From Mycobacterium numidiamassiliense (GTDB taxonomy: Bacteria > Actinomycetota > Actinomycetes > Mycobacteriales > Mycobacteriaceae), in contig NZ_FUEZ01000003.1 of the NCBI RefSeq assembly GCF_900157365.1, positions 310,001 to 374,000 on the forward strand: a DNA stretch of 64,000 nucleotides, written 5' to 3'. The notes below the pieces were generated by a model. It worked only from the letters and a program-made list of their open reading frames with translations. It did not search any database and was not told the origin of the DNA. Every line of letters starts with the position of its first letter. Within the stretch, counting starts at the first letter, position 1. This document shows, piece by piece, positions 46,213 through 55,383 of this stretch. Made by a program: the position numbers and the translations under genes.

Positions 46213-46409
46213 TATCCGCTATCTCCGCCGCCGCCAGATGCTTGTAGAACAACGGGTTACGTTAGCGACTCGCGATCAACGGCGCCAGGAACGAAGCGAC
46301 CACCACGGTGGCCCACGGCGAGGTCTGCACGCGCCACGCTCCTCACATCGTGACCAGTGACGCATCGACCCGCAACAGGTGAAGCGCGTCGTGCACAGCC
46401 AACGGCCCC

Positions 46410-46447
46410 TGTGCAAGAGTCGAGGCATTGTGCAAGAGTCGGGGCAT
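46410..46447 (+). repeat. Tandem 19-bp duplication
   Basis: TGTGCAAGAGTCGAGGCAT (46410-46428) is followed at once by TGTGCAAGAGTCGGGGCAT (46429-46447), with one mismatch. It lies at the left edge of the UDP-glucose dehydrogenase relic and may mark the rearrangement that removed the rest of that gene. Confidence 0.7.
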
Positions 46448-46541
46448 TCGAGGCCAGGTCGTGTTCGATGGCCGGAACACCTATGATCCTAAGCGCCTGC
46501 GGGCCGGGCTTGAGCACTACGGCGCGGGCTCGGAACTAAGG
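46446..46541 (+). pseudogene. C-terminal tail of a UDP-glucose 6-dehydrogenase gene
   Basis: The frame reads GQVVFDGRNTYDPKRLRAGL and then EHYGAGSELRRRN, matching the conserved end of UDP-glucose dehydrogenases (FDGRNxYDPxxxR...YxGIGR). Only about 32 residues remain and no start or catalytic region exists upstream. The frame runs without a stop into the next gene, whose own ribosome binding site lies within this relic. UDP-glucuronate is the substrate of the next enzyme, so the two genes were probably once an operon. Confidence 0.65.
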
Positions 46542-46553
46542 AGAAGGAACATA

Positions 46554-47528
46554 GTGAGAGCCCTCGTGGCGGGCGCCGCCGGGGTCTTGGGATCCCACCT
46601 TTGCGACCGTCTTCGCCGCGACGGCATCGAGGTTCTCGGACTCGACAACTTTTATACCGGCAGGCGTCAGAACATCGAGCACCTCGAGGGCGATCCGGGC
46701 TTCACTTTCGTCGAGCATGACATCACCCGGCCGGCAGACGCGGTCGTGACGGGTCCGCTGGACATCATCTTCAACATGGCGTGCCCGGCCTCGCCGCGGG
46801 CCTACCAGCGGGATCCCCTGTTCACCCTGGAGACCAACTACGTCGGGACCAGGAACCTCCTGGAACTCGCGCGTGAGAACGAGGCGATCATTCTGCAGGC
46901 CTCCACCAGCGAGGTCTACGGGGATCCAACGATCCATCCCCAGGTCGAGAGCTACTGGGGCAATGCCAACTGCTTCGGCGCGCGGGGCTGCTACGAGGAA
47001 GGCAAACGGGTTGCTGAGACGCTGATGCTCGAGTACGCCCGTCGCTACGGCGTGCGAATCAAGGTCGTCCGCATCTTCAATACCTACGGTCCGAGGATGG
47101 ATTTGGAGGACGGCCGAATCATCTCCTCGTTCACCGTCCAGGCGCTGCGCGGAGAACCGATCACCGTCTTCGGGGACGGCAGCCAGACCCGGTCCTTCTG
47201 TTATGTCGACGACCTCGTCGACGGGCTCGTGAAGATGGCCGCGAGCGAACCCTCGTTCACTGGCCCCGTCAACCTGGGCAATCCCGCCGAATTCACCGTC
47301 CTCGAAACCGCACGCATTATCAAGGAAATCATCGGATCCGGATCGGTGAACGTCTTTAAGCCACTGCCGCCCGACGACCCCAGGAAACGCAAGCCAGACA
47401 TCGGCCTGGCGGAGTCCAGGCTGGGCTGGCAGCCACGAGTCCCTTTCGAAGAGGGCCTCTTGCGGACGATCGAATATTTCAGAGACATCATCGGATGTAG
47501 CTCCCAAGGGGTGCGCCGTGATTTTTAA
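46554..47528 (+). CDS. NAD-dependent sugar epimerase/decarboxylase, UDP-glucuronate decarboxylase type
   Basis: A 324-residue extended SDR. GTG 46554 is preferred because AAGGAGAAGGAAC lies directly before it; the longer frame includes relic sequence. Motifs are RALVAGAAGVLGSHLCDRLR (GxxGxxG), ILQASTSEVYGDPTIHPQVE, the catalytic YEEGKRVAE and VRIFNTYGPRMDLEDGRIIS. GDGSQTRSFCYVDDLVDGLV is the typical UXS/dTDP-glucose dehydratase-like segment, and the overall pattern fits UDP-glucuronate decarboxylase, making UDP-xylose. Epimerase activity is an alternative. A GT1 glycosyltransferase and a methyltransferase follow on the same strand. Confidence 0.8.
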   Translation: MRALVAGAAGVLGSHLCDRLRRDGIEVLGLDNFYTGRRQNIEHLEGDPGFTFVEHDITRPADAVVTGPLDIIFNMACPASPRAYQRDPLFTLETNYVGTRNLLELARENEAIILQASTSEVYGDPTIHPQVESYWGNANCFGARGCYEEGKRVAETLMLEYARRYGVRIKVVRIFNTYGPRMDLEDGRIISSFTVQALRGEPITVFGDGSQTRSFCYVDDLVDGLVKMAASEPSFTGPVNLGNPAEFTVLETARIIKEIIGSGSVNVFKPLPPDDPRKRKPDIGLAESRLGWQPRVPFEEGLLRTIEYFRDIIGCSSQGVRRDF

Positions 47529-47582
47529 TGGCGCCAGTTCCGCTCGCCGAACTCAGATGCCGCCAGGAGTTGGATTCCGGCG

Positions 47583-48758
47583 GTGAAATTCCTGCTAGCA
47601 AGCTTGGGAAGTCGCGGCGATGTCGAGCCATGTGCCGCCATCGGTCGGGAGCTGCAGCGCCGGGGCCACCAGGTATGCATGGCGGTGCCGCCTAACTTTC
47701 TCGGCTTCATCGAGTTGGCGGGGCTGCCGGCGGTCCCGCACGGCCCGGACCACGTAGAGCAGAACGCGAGTATCGAACGCGTCTATGGGAAGACGCCGCA
47801 TCCGATGATGGCGGCGTATGCAACGTTGAAGCACCTGACCGAGCTCTTGCCGGAGTTGGGTAAGTCGCTGGCGTGGCTGACAGAGGGAGCCGACCTGCTG
47901 CTGACGGACGCATCCGAGCAGGGTCTGGCCGCTAATGTTGCTGAGTACTACGACATTCCGATGGCCGCGCTACACATCTTCCCGCTCGAGCCCGGTGGTA
48001 ACGATTGGCAGGTCACCAAAGAGGTTGAAGAAGCCCAGCGACGGACGCTGGGGCTGCCGGAGGAACCGGGGCCCTCGGCGCGCCCGCCGCTCGAGATCCA
48101 GGCCTACGACGAACTTTTCTTTCCCGATTTGGCAGCTAAATGGGCGGAACACGACCTCCGACGACCTTTTGTTGGCGGGCTGACGCTCGAGTTGCCGGCG
48201 GAGGCCGACGACGACGTCACGTCATGGATTGCTGCGGGAACGCCGCCGATCTACTTCGGCTTTGGCAGCAGCGTGCGACTCCCCAATGCCGCTGACACGC
48301 TCACGATCATCAGCGAGGTATGCGCACAATTAGGCGAGCGGGCGTTAATGTGCAGTGGCTCAAGTGATTTCACCAACGTCCCGCACTTCGAGCACGTCAA
48401 GGTGGTGGGCTCCGTGAACCACACCGCCGTCTTCCCTGCGTGCCGCGCCGTCGTCCACCACGGGGGCCCGGGCACCACGTTCGCGGGCATCCGGGCCGGA
48501 GTCCCGACGTTGGCGATGTCCGTCTCGGTCGATCAGCCGTTGTGGGCGGGTGCGGTCACCCAACTGGAAGTCGGCCGTGGGCGGCCCTTCTTCGAGGCGA
48601 CGCAGGACACGCTGCTCGAGGATCTGCGCGCCATCCTGACTCCGCGCTGCATTGCCCGAACCCGCGAGGTCGCCGCCCAGATGGCCACACCCGCCGAAAG
48701 CGCTGCCGCTGCCGCCGATTACCTGGAAGAGGCCGTCCGCCTAGGGCGCCTCGGCTGA
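47583..48758 (+). CDS. GT1-family glycosyltransferase
   Basis: A 391-residue GT-B enzyme like those that glycosylate antibiotics and mycobacterial glycolipids. The N-terminal acceptor domain starts KFLLASLGSRGDVEPCAAIG. The C-terminal donor domain has VVHHGGPGTTFAGIRAGVPT and SVSVDQPLWAGAV, equivalent to the GT1 donor-sugar motif. AGGAG is 13 bases before the GTG. Given the UDP-xylose-type gene before it, xylose or a related pentose/hexuronate may be the donor sugar, but this is inference. It would act on the cytoplasmic face of a lipid acceptor. Confidence 0.88.
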   Translation: MKFLLASLGSRGDVEPCAAIGRELQRRGHQVCMAVPPNFLGFIELAGLPAVPHGPDHVEQNASIERVYGKTPHPMMAAYATLKHLTELLPELGKSLAWLTEGADLLLTDASEQGLAANVAEYYDIPMAALHIFPLEPGGNDWQVTKEVEEAQRRTLGLPEEPGPSARPPLEIQAYDELFFPDLAAKWAEHDLRRPFVGGLTLELPAEADDDVTSWIAAGTPPIYFGFGSSVRLPNAADTLTIISEVCAQLGERALMCSGSSDFTNVPHFEHVKVVGSVNHTAVFPACRAVVHHGGPGTTFAGIRAGVPTLAMSVSVDQPLWAGAVTQLEVGRGRPFFEATQDTLLEDLRAILTPRCIARTREVAAQMATPAESAAAAADYLEEAVRLGRLG

Positions 48759-48820
48759 TTGATACGCTGCGACCAAAGCCCCTCGCCCGCAAAACGTGAG
48801 TCCATGCGCAGGAGCGCGTC

Positions 48821-49699
48821 ATGACCGATCCCTGGATCCTCTACACCGAAGAAATGGACCAGGTCGACGGCTGGTTCTTCGGGGCCGATGTCGATCTCTT
48901 CAGCGATCTGCTGGCAAGCCAGCTGGCCGAGGACATCAAGGGCGACCTGCTGGAGATCGGTGCGTATCAAGGTAAATCAGCAATCCTGATGGGTTACAGC
49001 CTGCGCGACGACGAAGAATTCGTGATCTGCGATTTGTTCGGCGGGGTCATGGATCACGCCGACATCTCTCAGATCTCGCGCCAGGATTACTCGGGTCTGG
49101 AGCAGGAGCAGTTCCTGGCCAACTGGGATCGTTTCCACACCCGCCGGCCAATCCTCGAAGTCTGCGAATCGTCAGAGCTCGACCTCGGAGACCGAGTGCT
49201 GCGCTTCATCCACATCGACGGTTGTCACAACTACCAGTGCGTCGCCAAGGACATCAGCCTCGCCGTGGCTCACGCAGCCGAACGTGGCGTGATCGCGATG
49301 GACGATTACCGAGGCTTTCAAACCCCGGGCGTGGCCGCGGCCATCTGGCAGGCCGTCGGCAATGGCATCTTGTTCCCCTTCGCGGCGACGTACATGAAGA
49401 TCTACGCCTGCACGTCGGCGACCGATCAGAGTTACTGGCTGGAGCGGGTGCGGGATCGCAAAGACGTCTACACCCTCACCGATTTCGAGTTGCCGTCGTA
49501 TCGCGATGTCTCGGCAGCCCAGATTCACAAGTCGGTCCCCCCGGCCGCGCCGACGCCGTCGCCCGTGGCCGCGTCGAAAACGCCGCGGGCGCACGTCACA
49601 CCCGAGGACTTGGACAGGTTCGGCGACGAGGATCTGATGCGGCAGGCATCGAACGACGACTGGCTCCGCGATGAGGCACCACCGCACCACGGTTCGTAG
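48821..49699 (+). CDS. Class I SAM-dependent methyltransferase (TylF/Methyltransf_24-like)
   Basis: A 292-residue protein. SAM-binding motif I is DLLEIGAYQGKSAILMGYSL, and the metal/acid segment is RVLRFIHIDGCHNYQCVAKD followed by GVIAMDDYRGFQTPGVAAAI, typical of sugar O-methyltransferases of the macrocin/TylF and rhamnosyl type. Residues beyond about 235 form a Pro/Ala-rich linker and an acidic tail (HVTPEDLDRFGDEDLMRQAS), which is unusual. Its location after the glycosyltransferase suggests methylation of the transferred sugar. The ATG is preceded by AGGAG with a short spacer. Confidence 0.82.
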   Translation: MTDPWILYTEEMDQVDGWFFGADVDLFSDLLASQLAEDIKGDLLEIGAYQGKSAILMGYSLRDDEEFVICDLFGGVMDHADISQISRQDYSGLEQEQFLANWDRFHTRRPILEVCESSELDLGDRVLRFIHIDGCHNYQCVAKDISLAVAHAAERGVIAMDDYRGFQTPGVAAAIWQAVGNGILFPFAATYMKIYACTSATDQSYWLERVRDRKDVYTLTDFELPSYRDVSAAQIHKSVPPAAPTPSPVAASKTPRAHVTPEDLDRFGDEDLMRQASNDDWLRDEAPPHHGS

Positions 49700-49702
49700 T
49701 GG

Positions 49703-51121
49703 CTACCAGTTGCTCGGCGAGTAGTCCTTCAGGAAGCAGCCGTGCAGGTCTTCGCCCAACTCCCCCCGGACGATCGGGTCGTACACGCGGGCGGCGCCGT
49801 CGACAAGGTCGAGCGGGGCATGGAAACCCTCGTCGGCGAGGCGCAGCTTAGTCGGGTGTGGACGCTCGTCGGTGATCCAGCCCGTGTCGACGGCGGTCAT
49901 GAGGATGCCGTCCTGCTCGAGCATTTCGGCGGCGCTGGTGCGGGTGAGCATGTTCAGCGCGGCCTTCGCCATGTTGGTGTGCGGATGCCCCGGCCCCTTG
50001 TACGCGCGGCTGAACTGACCCTCCATTGCCGAAACGTTCACGACATACTTCCGCCGTGACGGTGAAGCGGCCATCGCCGGACGCAGCCGGCTCACCAGAA
50101 TGAACGGTGCCGTCTGGTTGCAGAGTTGAACCTCGAGCAGTTCCATCGCGTCGATCTCGTGCACGCGTTGCGTCCAGCTGTTGGTTGACGCCGTATCGGG
50201 CAGCAGCCCACCCGCATCGATAGCGGTGCCGGCGGCCATCCGGTCTGGAGACGCGCTACGGGCGACGAGGGCCAATTCGGTCACCGCGTGCGGAGCCTGG
50301 TGTTCGGCGAGGCTGCCGGCAAGCGCCGCAGGATGGGCGTCGCTGACGTGGTCGAAGGTGACCACGTCGACAAGTTCCGGCGGCGGGGTGCGCTCCCCCT
50401 CGACGAGCGCAGCATAAGAGCCGGGGGCCCGGCGCACCGTCTGGGCGGCGTTGTTGATCAAAATGTCCAGCGGGCCGCATGCGGCGACGGTGTCCGCGAG
50501 CGCGACGACCTGAGCCGGGTCACGCAGGTCGATCCCGACGATGCGTAGCCGGTGCAGCCAGTCGGCGCTGTCGGGCATCGCGGCGAACCGGCGCACGGCG
50601 TCGTTCGGAAATCGGGTGGTGATCGTGGTGTGGGCGCCGTCGCGGAGCAGTCGCAACGCGATGTACATGCCGATCTTGGCGCGGCCGCCGGTGAGCAGGG
50701 CGCTCCTTCCGGTGAGGTCGGTGCGGGCGTCGCGCTTGGCGTGGTTGAGCGCAGCGCACTCCGGACAAAGTTGGTGGTAGAACGCGTCGACGACCGTGTG
50801 GTGCTTCTTGCAGACGTAGCAGGCCCGCGAGCGAAGCAGCGTGCCCGCGCTGGCCCCAACCGCGTTGGACACCAGCGGCAGGCCCGCGGTTTCGTCGTCG
50901 ATGCGTCCGGGGGCGCCCGTTGCCGTGGTGGCAATGACGGCGCGGTCGGCGGCCGCCACCGCGTCGCGCTTGGCGTTGCGGCGGGCTTTCCTCACCGACT
51001 TGAATATGCCCGCGGTGGCCCGACGCACGGCAACGGCGTCGGGGTGTTCGGGCGGCAAAGACTCCACGTCGGCCAGCACCTGAAGGCACGTATTGAGCTT
51101 GTCCGGGTCGATCGCGTTCAC
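49703..51121 (-). CDS. Large SDR with N-terminal zinc-ribbon-like region
   Basis: A 472-residue protein. Residues 1-90 are a helical lead. About 98-130 is a cysteine cluster CYVCKKHHTVVDAFYHQLCP then PECAALN, which looks like a CxxC...CxxC zinc site. An SDR domain runs from SALLTGGRAKIGMYIALRLL to the end, with DILINNAAQTVRR in place. At the catalytic position the sequence is HPHTNMAKAALNML: the Lys is present but the Tyr four residues before it is Thr. It may be non-catalytic or use another residue. The GTG start is chosen at the end of the open frame. The function is unknown; it is convergent with the methyltransferase gene. Confidence 0.75.
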   Translation of the reverse strand: MNAIDPDKLNTCLQVLADVESLPPEHPDAVAVRRATAGIFKSVRKARRNAKRDAVAAADRAVIATTATGAPGRIDDETAGLPLVSNAVGASAGTLLRSRACYVCKKHHTVVDAFYHQLCPECAALNHAKRDARTDLTGRSALLTGGRAKIGMYIALRLLRDGAHTTITTRFPNDAVRRFAAMPDSADWLHRLRIVGIDLRDPAQVVALADTVAACGPLDILINNAAQTVRRAPGSYAALVEGERTPPPELVDVVTFDHVSDAHPAALAGSLAEHQAPHAVTELALVARSASPDRMAAGTAIDAGGLLPDTASTNSWTQRVHEIDAMELLEVQLCNQTAPFILVSRLRPAMAASPSRRKYVVNVSAMEGQFSRAYKGPGHPHTNMAKAALNMLTRTSAAEMLEQDGILMTAVDTGWITDERPHPTKLRLADEGFHAPLDLVDGAARVYDPIVRGELGEDLHGCFLKDYSPSNW

Positions 51122-51373
51122 CGTGAAAGCGTACGGGGCTTGTGCGCGGCCGCGGCCGTGGCGCGGCCCTTACCACCATCCACGGCAATGGGAATTGTGC
51201 TCGAAACGAAATTCCCCGGCAGGGCCGGGGGTTGTGGCATACATGACGTCGCGCATCCCCTACGCGATGAGCCCGCGGGCACCGGGCTGCATGAGCGCGG
51301 CGCAGCCGCTCCCACGGACACCGATGGCCGCCGAGGCGCTCTCCTGCGAGCACCCAGAGAAGGAGCCAGTCCC

Positions 51374-52681
51374 ATGAGCGCAAAGACACTGCACTTCAAC
51401 GCGTTCATTTGGCCCAACGGTTACCACGAATCGGCCTGGCGTGTGGTCAATGACGACGTACGCAACGTCCTAAGCCTCTCGTACTACACCGACATCGCGC
51501 GCACCGCCGAACGCGGTTTGTTCGACTCGATCTTCCTGGCCGACAACATCGCGATCGCCGAGTACCGCGCCACGTACCTGCCGCAGACCCAGTTCGATCC
51601 GATCTCGGTGCTCTCAGCTCTGGCCGCCGTCACCGACCACATCGGACTGATCGGCACCGGCTCGACTACTTACAACAAACCATGGGAGCTCGCCCGTCGA
51701 TTCGCGACACTGGATCACCTCAGCGGCGGCCGCGCCGGCTGGAACATCGTCACCACCGTCACGCCGCTGGCGGCAGCCAACTTCGGTGAACCCGTCCATC
51801 CCGATCACGCCGACCGCTACGCACGCGCACACGAATTCGTCGAAGTCGTGACGCGGGTGTGGGACAGCTGGGACGACGACGCCATCATCGGTGACCGCGA
51901 ACGTGGGGTGTGGGCAGACCGCAGCAAGCTGCACGCACCTCGCTTCCACGGCGAGCACTACGACGTCGAAGGAGTACAGCCATTTCCACGCTCCCCGCAA
52001 GGCCATCCAGTGCTGGTCCTGGCAGGACAGTCCGGGGCAGGCATCGAGCTCGCCGCGCGATACGCCGAGATGTCCTTTTCCGGACCACCCTCGTTAGAAG
52101 CGGCGGTTTCCTTCCGGGCTGATCTCCACGCACGGGCCGCCGCCTCGGGCCGTGACCCCGAGCAGTTACTGGTCCTGCCGGCGTTGATGGTGACCTTGGG
52201 TGGCACCGAGGCCGAAGCGCACGCCCGAGCACGACAGCTGGAAGAACTGACCAGTCCCGAATTCCGTTGGCAAAACGCGCTTTACACCGCCGGGCTCGAC
52301 CCCGATGCCTACGACCCGGACGTTCCGCTGCCCGCTCATCTGTGGGCTGAGCAATCACCGTCGACTCGGGCAGATCAACTCTTTGCGGCCGCGCGGGCAC
52401 AGCCCGACGCTCCGTTGCGTGAGGTGGCCCAACGGGTGAGCGGAGGCGCGGGGCAGACTCACTTCATCGGAACTCCCGAGCAACTCGCCGATCACGTGAT
52501 CGCTTGGCAAGACGCGGGCGCGGTAGATGGATTCACCATTATGGGATCGACATTGCCCTACGAGTTAACGGCGTTTGTCGACCACGTCGTGCCGATCCTG
52601 CAGCGCCGAGAACGATTTCGTACCGAGTACACCGGGAGCACACTGCGAAACCATCTGGAACTTCAACGGCCATCCGCATAA
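51374..52681 (+). CDS. LLM-class monooxygenase (NtaA/SnaA/DszA type)
   Basis: A 435-residue flavin-dependent monooxygenase. The ATG follows AAGGAG by seven bases. Family features are HFNAFIWPNGYHESAWRVVN, GLFDSIFLADNIAIAEYRAT, WELARRFATLDHLSGGRAGW, NIVTTVTPLAAANFG, and ARFHGEHYDVEG-like segments (here APRFHGEHYDVEGVQPFPRS). Enzymes of this branch use FMNH2 from a partner reductase to oxidise nitrilotriacetate, sulfones or similar compounds. No reductase is adjacent. It begins 250 bases from the divergent SDR. Confidence 0.88.
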   Translation: MSAKTLHFNAFIWPNGYHESAWRVVNDDVRNVLSLSYYTDIARTAERGLFDSIFLADNIAIAEYRATYLPQTQFDPISVLSALAAVTDHIGLIGTGSTTYNKPWELARRFATLDHLSGGRAGWNIVTTVTPLAAANFGEPVHPDHADRYARAHEFVEVVTRVWDSWDDDAIIGDRERGVWADRSKLHAPRFHGEHYDVEGVQPFPRSPQGHPVLVLAGQSGAGIELAARYAEMSFSGPPSLEAAVSFRADLHARAAASGRDPEQLLVLPALMVTLGGTEAEAHARARQLEELTSPEFRWQNALYTAGLDPDAYDPDVPLPAHLWAEQSPSTRADQLFAAARAQPDAPLREVAQRVSGGAGQTHFIGTPEQLADHVIAWQDAGAVDGFTIMGSTLPYELTAFVDHVVPILQRRERFRTEYTGSTLRNHLELQRPSA

Positions 52682-52760
52682 CCAAACCGTTTTGCGTTCG
52701 CGGCGGACATCGGAAGTCGAGCATCGCCGGTCGCGTCGCTGATCTGGTGAGTGGGGTTTT

Positions 52761-53414
52761 TCAGTCCCGGCCCCTGCCTCCAAACAGCTGCAGGAAGAAC
52801 GAGAAGACGTTGAGCGCATCCAGGAAGATCGATGCGGCGATCAGCGGTGCCGAGTCCATATCGGTGGATCGGCGGAGCCGCTGGAAGTCGACCATGGTGA
52901 GACCTGCGAAAACGACAAGCCCAAGGATCGAATAGATGACCGCCCCGCCCGGAATGTGGACGAAGATCAACACGACCCCGAATCCGATGAGCGCAAGTAG
53001 CGCCCAGAAGCCGACACGGGCGATGCCGGACAGGTCGGTGCGGGTGGCGTAACCGAAGGCGCCGCAGCCGGCGATGAACAGGGCCGTCGCACCGCCTGCC
53101 TCCCACAGCGCCTGGGGGTCCGCCTCGGCGTAGTAGACCAGCGTCGGCGACATCCCTAGCCCCATCAGCAGGCCCACACCCAACAGCAGTGCCATGCTCA
53201 GGCCCGCGGAGCTGCGGACGGCGAACCGCATGCCGATCAGGCAGGCGAACGCCAGGATGAAGAACACGAACGCCAGGCCATTGCCAAGGTTGCGGCCCAG
53301 GTAGGCGCCGGCCGCGAATAGGCCTGCGGTGGCGGCGACCAACCACATGACCTGGCCGAAAAGGGTGCGAGTCCGATTTTGCACCCCGACCGCGCCGTAT
53401 TCGGCTGAGCTCAT
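52761..53414 (-). CDS. Bax inhibitor-1 (YccA-like) family membrane protein
   Basis: A 217-residue protein with seven membrane segments. The start MSSAEYGAVGVQNRTRTLFG gives a short cytoplasmic lead. The helices end with VGFWALLALIGFGVVLIFVH and ILGLVVFAGLTMVDFQRLRR, and the C-terminal segment IFLDALNVFSFFLQLFGGRG is the TMBIM signature with its buried acidic residue. Bacterial members modulate FtsH or leak calcium/protons. No operon partner is visible; the gene ends convergent to the LLM monooxygenase. Confidence 0.88.
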   Translation of the reverse strand: MSSAEYGAVGVQNRTRTLFGQVMWLVAATAGLFAAGAYLGRNLGNGLAFVFFILAFACLIGMRFAVRSSAGLSMALLLGVGLLMGLGMSPTLVYYAEADPQALWEAGGATALFIAGCGAFGYATRTDLSGIARVGFWALLALIGFGVVLIFVHIPGGAVIYSILGLVVFAGLTMVDFQRLRRSTDMDSAPLIAASIFLDALNVFSFFLQLFGGRGRD

Positions 53415-53664
53415 GGCATGTCCGTCCTAAATCGGGAAAATGGTTTCGGAGGAGCCGTGTTTCGCATGCCCGAAGTATGTCGCGATGACGAGCCTCCGTC
53501 GATGGCACTGGTCACAACGTCGGCACCTGGCCGGTGTGTCTCCGAACAATGCTCAGCGCGATGTGTGCCCTTGGCAACTTGGAACGCGAAAAGACCTGAC
53601 TTGCCACTAGCCCCTTGACATTTACTGTCGCGCCACCGGTTCAGACGGTAACGACCGCCGCCGT

Positions 53665-55383
53665 TCAGCGGACCGGGTGGACGCCGGCGCGGCCCGAGTA
53701 GATGCGCGCGTCCCAGCCGGCCAGGTCCAGAGACGTTGACGTCGACGTGGCTGGGGTGCCGGGGAGGTTGCCGAGCAGCAGATCGGCCCCGATCCATTCT
53801 GGGCCGATCTCGACGGTCCGCGGACCGCGTCCACAGTTGGCGATCACCAGGAGTTTCCTGTCAGGGGTGGTTCGGGTGTACGCCCAGATCTGCGGGTCTT
53901 CCGCCATCAGCGGGGTGAAATCGCCGTCGACCAAGATGGCCGATTCGTGACGGAGACGAATGAGCGCTTGGTAGTGCGCGAAAACCGAATCCGCTGCGTC
54001 GAGCTGGGCTACGGCATTGAGCCAGGTGTAGTTCGGGTTGACCGGCAGCCACGGGTCGGCGGAGGTGAAGCCGGCGTTCGGTCCCGCGTCCCATTGCATG
54101 GGCGTGCGGGCGTTGTCACGACTGACCCTGGCCAGCCCGGCCAACGCCGCCCTCTGATCGCCGCCCGATTCGACTACTTCGTTGTAGTAGTTCACAGCCT
54201 CAAGATCCTTGTGCTCCTGCGCATTTCGGAACGGGTAGTTCGTCATTCCGAGTTCCTCGCCCTGATAGACGAACGGGGTGCCGCGCATGCCGTGCAGAAT
54301 CGTTGCTAGCGCCTTAGCCGAAGCCGCCCAGTAGTCCGGGGCGTCGTCACCGAACCGGGACACGACGCGGGGCTGGTCGTGGTTGTTCCAGTAGAGGCTG
54401 TTCCAACCGGTGTCCGCCAACGCCGCCTGCCAACGATGGAGCGACCACTTCAGGACGACCAGGTCAAGTCCGCGGTAGTCGAATTTGTTCGTCAGGCTGT
54501 GATCGACGGACACGTGCTCGAACTGAAAGACCATGTTCAGCTCTCCCCGAGCCGGATCGGTGTAGAGCCGCGCCTGTTCGGGCGTCACGCCCGGCATTTC
54601 CCCGATGGTGATGAAGTCGCCCTGGCGGCCTTCGAAGACTTCGCGGGTCAGCTCGGCGAGGTAGTCATGCACGTGCGGTCCGTCTACGAACCCCTCGAAC
54701 GCGATGACGAACGGGTGTCCCGGGATCGCCGGTGCGTCGGGCAGGCCTTCGGTCTTGGAAATGAAATTGATGACGTCCATCCGGAAGCCGTCGACGCCGC
54801 GGTCGAGCCACCAAACCATGATGTCCTGCACAGCTTTTCGTACCTGCGGGTTTTCCCAGTTCAGGTCTGGCTGCTTGCGGTCGAACAGATGCAGGTAGTA
54901 CTGGCCGGTGGCGGGATCCCACTGCCATGCCGGCCCGGAGAAGAACGAGCCCCAGTTGTTCGGCTCCGCACCGTCACGAGCGTCGCGCCAGATGTACCAA
55001 TCCCGCTTCGGGCTGACGCGCGAAGAACGCGACTCGACGAACCACGGGTGCTCGTCCGAGGTGTGGTTGACCACCAGGTCCATCACCAGTTTCATGCCGA
55101 GTTCGTGCACCCTGGCGAGTAGTGCGTCGAACTCGGCCAGGGTGCCGAACAGCGGATCGATATCGCGGTAATCACTGATGTCGTAGCCGTTGTCGGCCTG
55201 AGGCGAACGGTAGATCGGCGACAACCAGATCACATCGACGCCGAGCGACCGTAAATAGTCGAGCCTCCCGAGGATGCCGGCCAGGTCACCGATCCCGTCG
55301 CCGCTCGAGTCGGCGAAACTGCGCGGATAGATCTGGTAGACGACCGCAGACTTCCACCACGCTGGATCGCGCCGCACCTTCAT
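53665..55383 (-). CDS. GH13 alpha-glucosidase
   Basis: A 572-residue alpha-amylase-superfamily enzyme. The ATG at 55383 overlaps the GT4 stop as ATGA. Conserved regions are VYQIYPRSFADSSGDGIGDL, DLVVNHTSDEHPWFVES (region I), GVDGFRMDVINF (nucleophile Asp, region II), DFITIGEMPG (acid Glu, region III) and YWNNHDQPRVVSRFG (region IV). QPDLNWENPQVRKAV places it in the oligo-1,6-glucosidase/alpha-glucosidase group, like mycobacterial AglA. It has no signal peptide. Coupling to a GT4 enzyme suggests turnover of an intracellular glucoside, such as a glycogen- or trehalose-related compound. Confidence 0.9.
   Translation of the reverse strand: MKVRRDPAWWKSAVVYQIYPRSFADSSGDGIGDLAGILGRLDYLRSLGVDVIWLSPIYRSPQADNGYDISDYRDIDPLFGTLAEFDALLARVHELGMKLVMDLVVNHTSDEHPWFVESRSSRVSPKRDWYIWRDARDGAEPNNWGSFFSGPAWQWDPATGQYYLHLFDRKQPDLNWENPQVRKAVQDIMVWWLDRGVDGFRMDVINFISKTEGLPDAPAIPGHPFVIAFEGFVDGPHVHDYLAELTREVFEGRQGDFITIGEMPGVTPEQARLYTDPARGELNMVFQFEHVSVDHSLTNKFDYRGLDLVVLKWSLHRWQAALADTGWNSLYWNNHDQPRVVSRFGDDAPDYWAASAKALATILHGMRGTPFVYQGEELGMTNYPFRNAQEHKDLEAVNYYNEVVESGGDQRAALAGLARVSRDNARTPMQWDAGPNAGFTSADPWLPVNPNYTWLNAVAQLDAADSVFAHYQALIRLRHESAILVDGDFTPLMAEDPQIWAYTRTTPDRKLLVIANCGRGPRTVEIGPEWIGADLLLGNLPGTPATSTSTSLDLAGWDARIYSGRAGVHPVR

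Larger units (their letters stand above)
46213..46553. other. Upstream region of the UDP-sugar cassette with relic sequence
   Basis: About 340 bases before the epimerase/decarboxylase gene. The first 190 show nothing recognisable. The last 145 hold a tandem 19-bp repeat and the in-frame tail of a UDP-glucose dehydrogenase, both listed separately. Confidence 0.5.
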
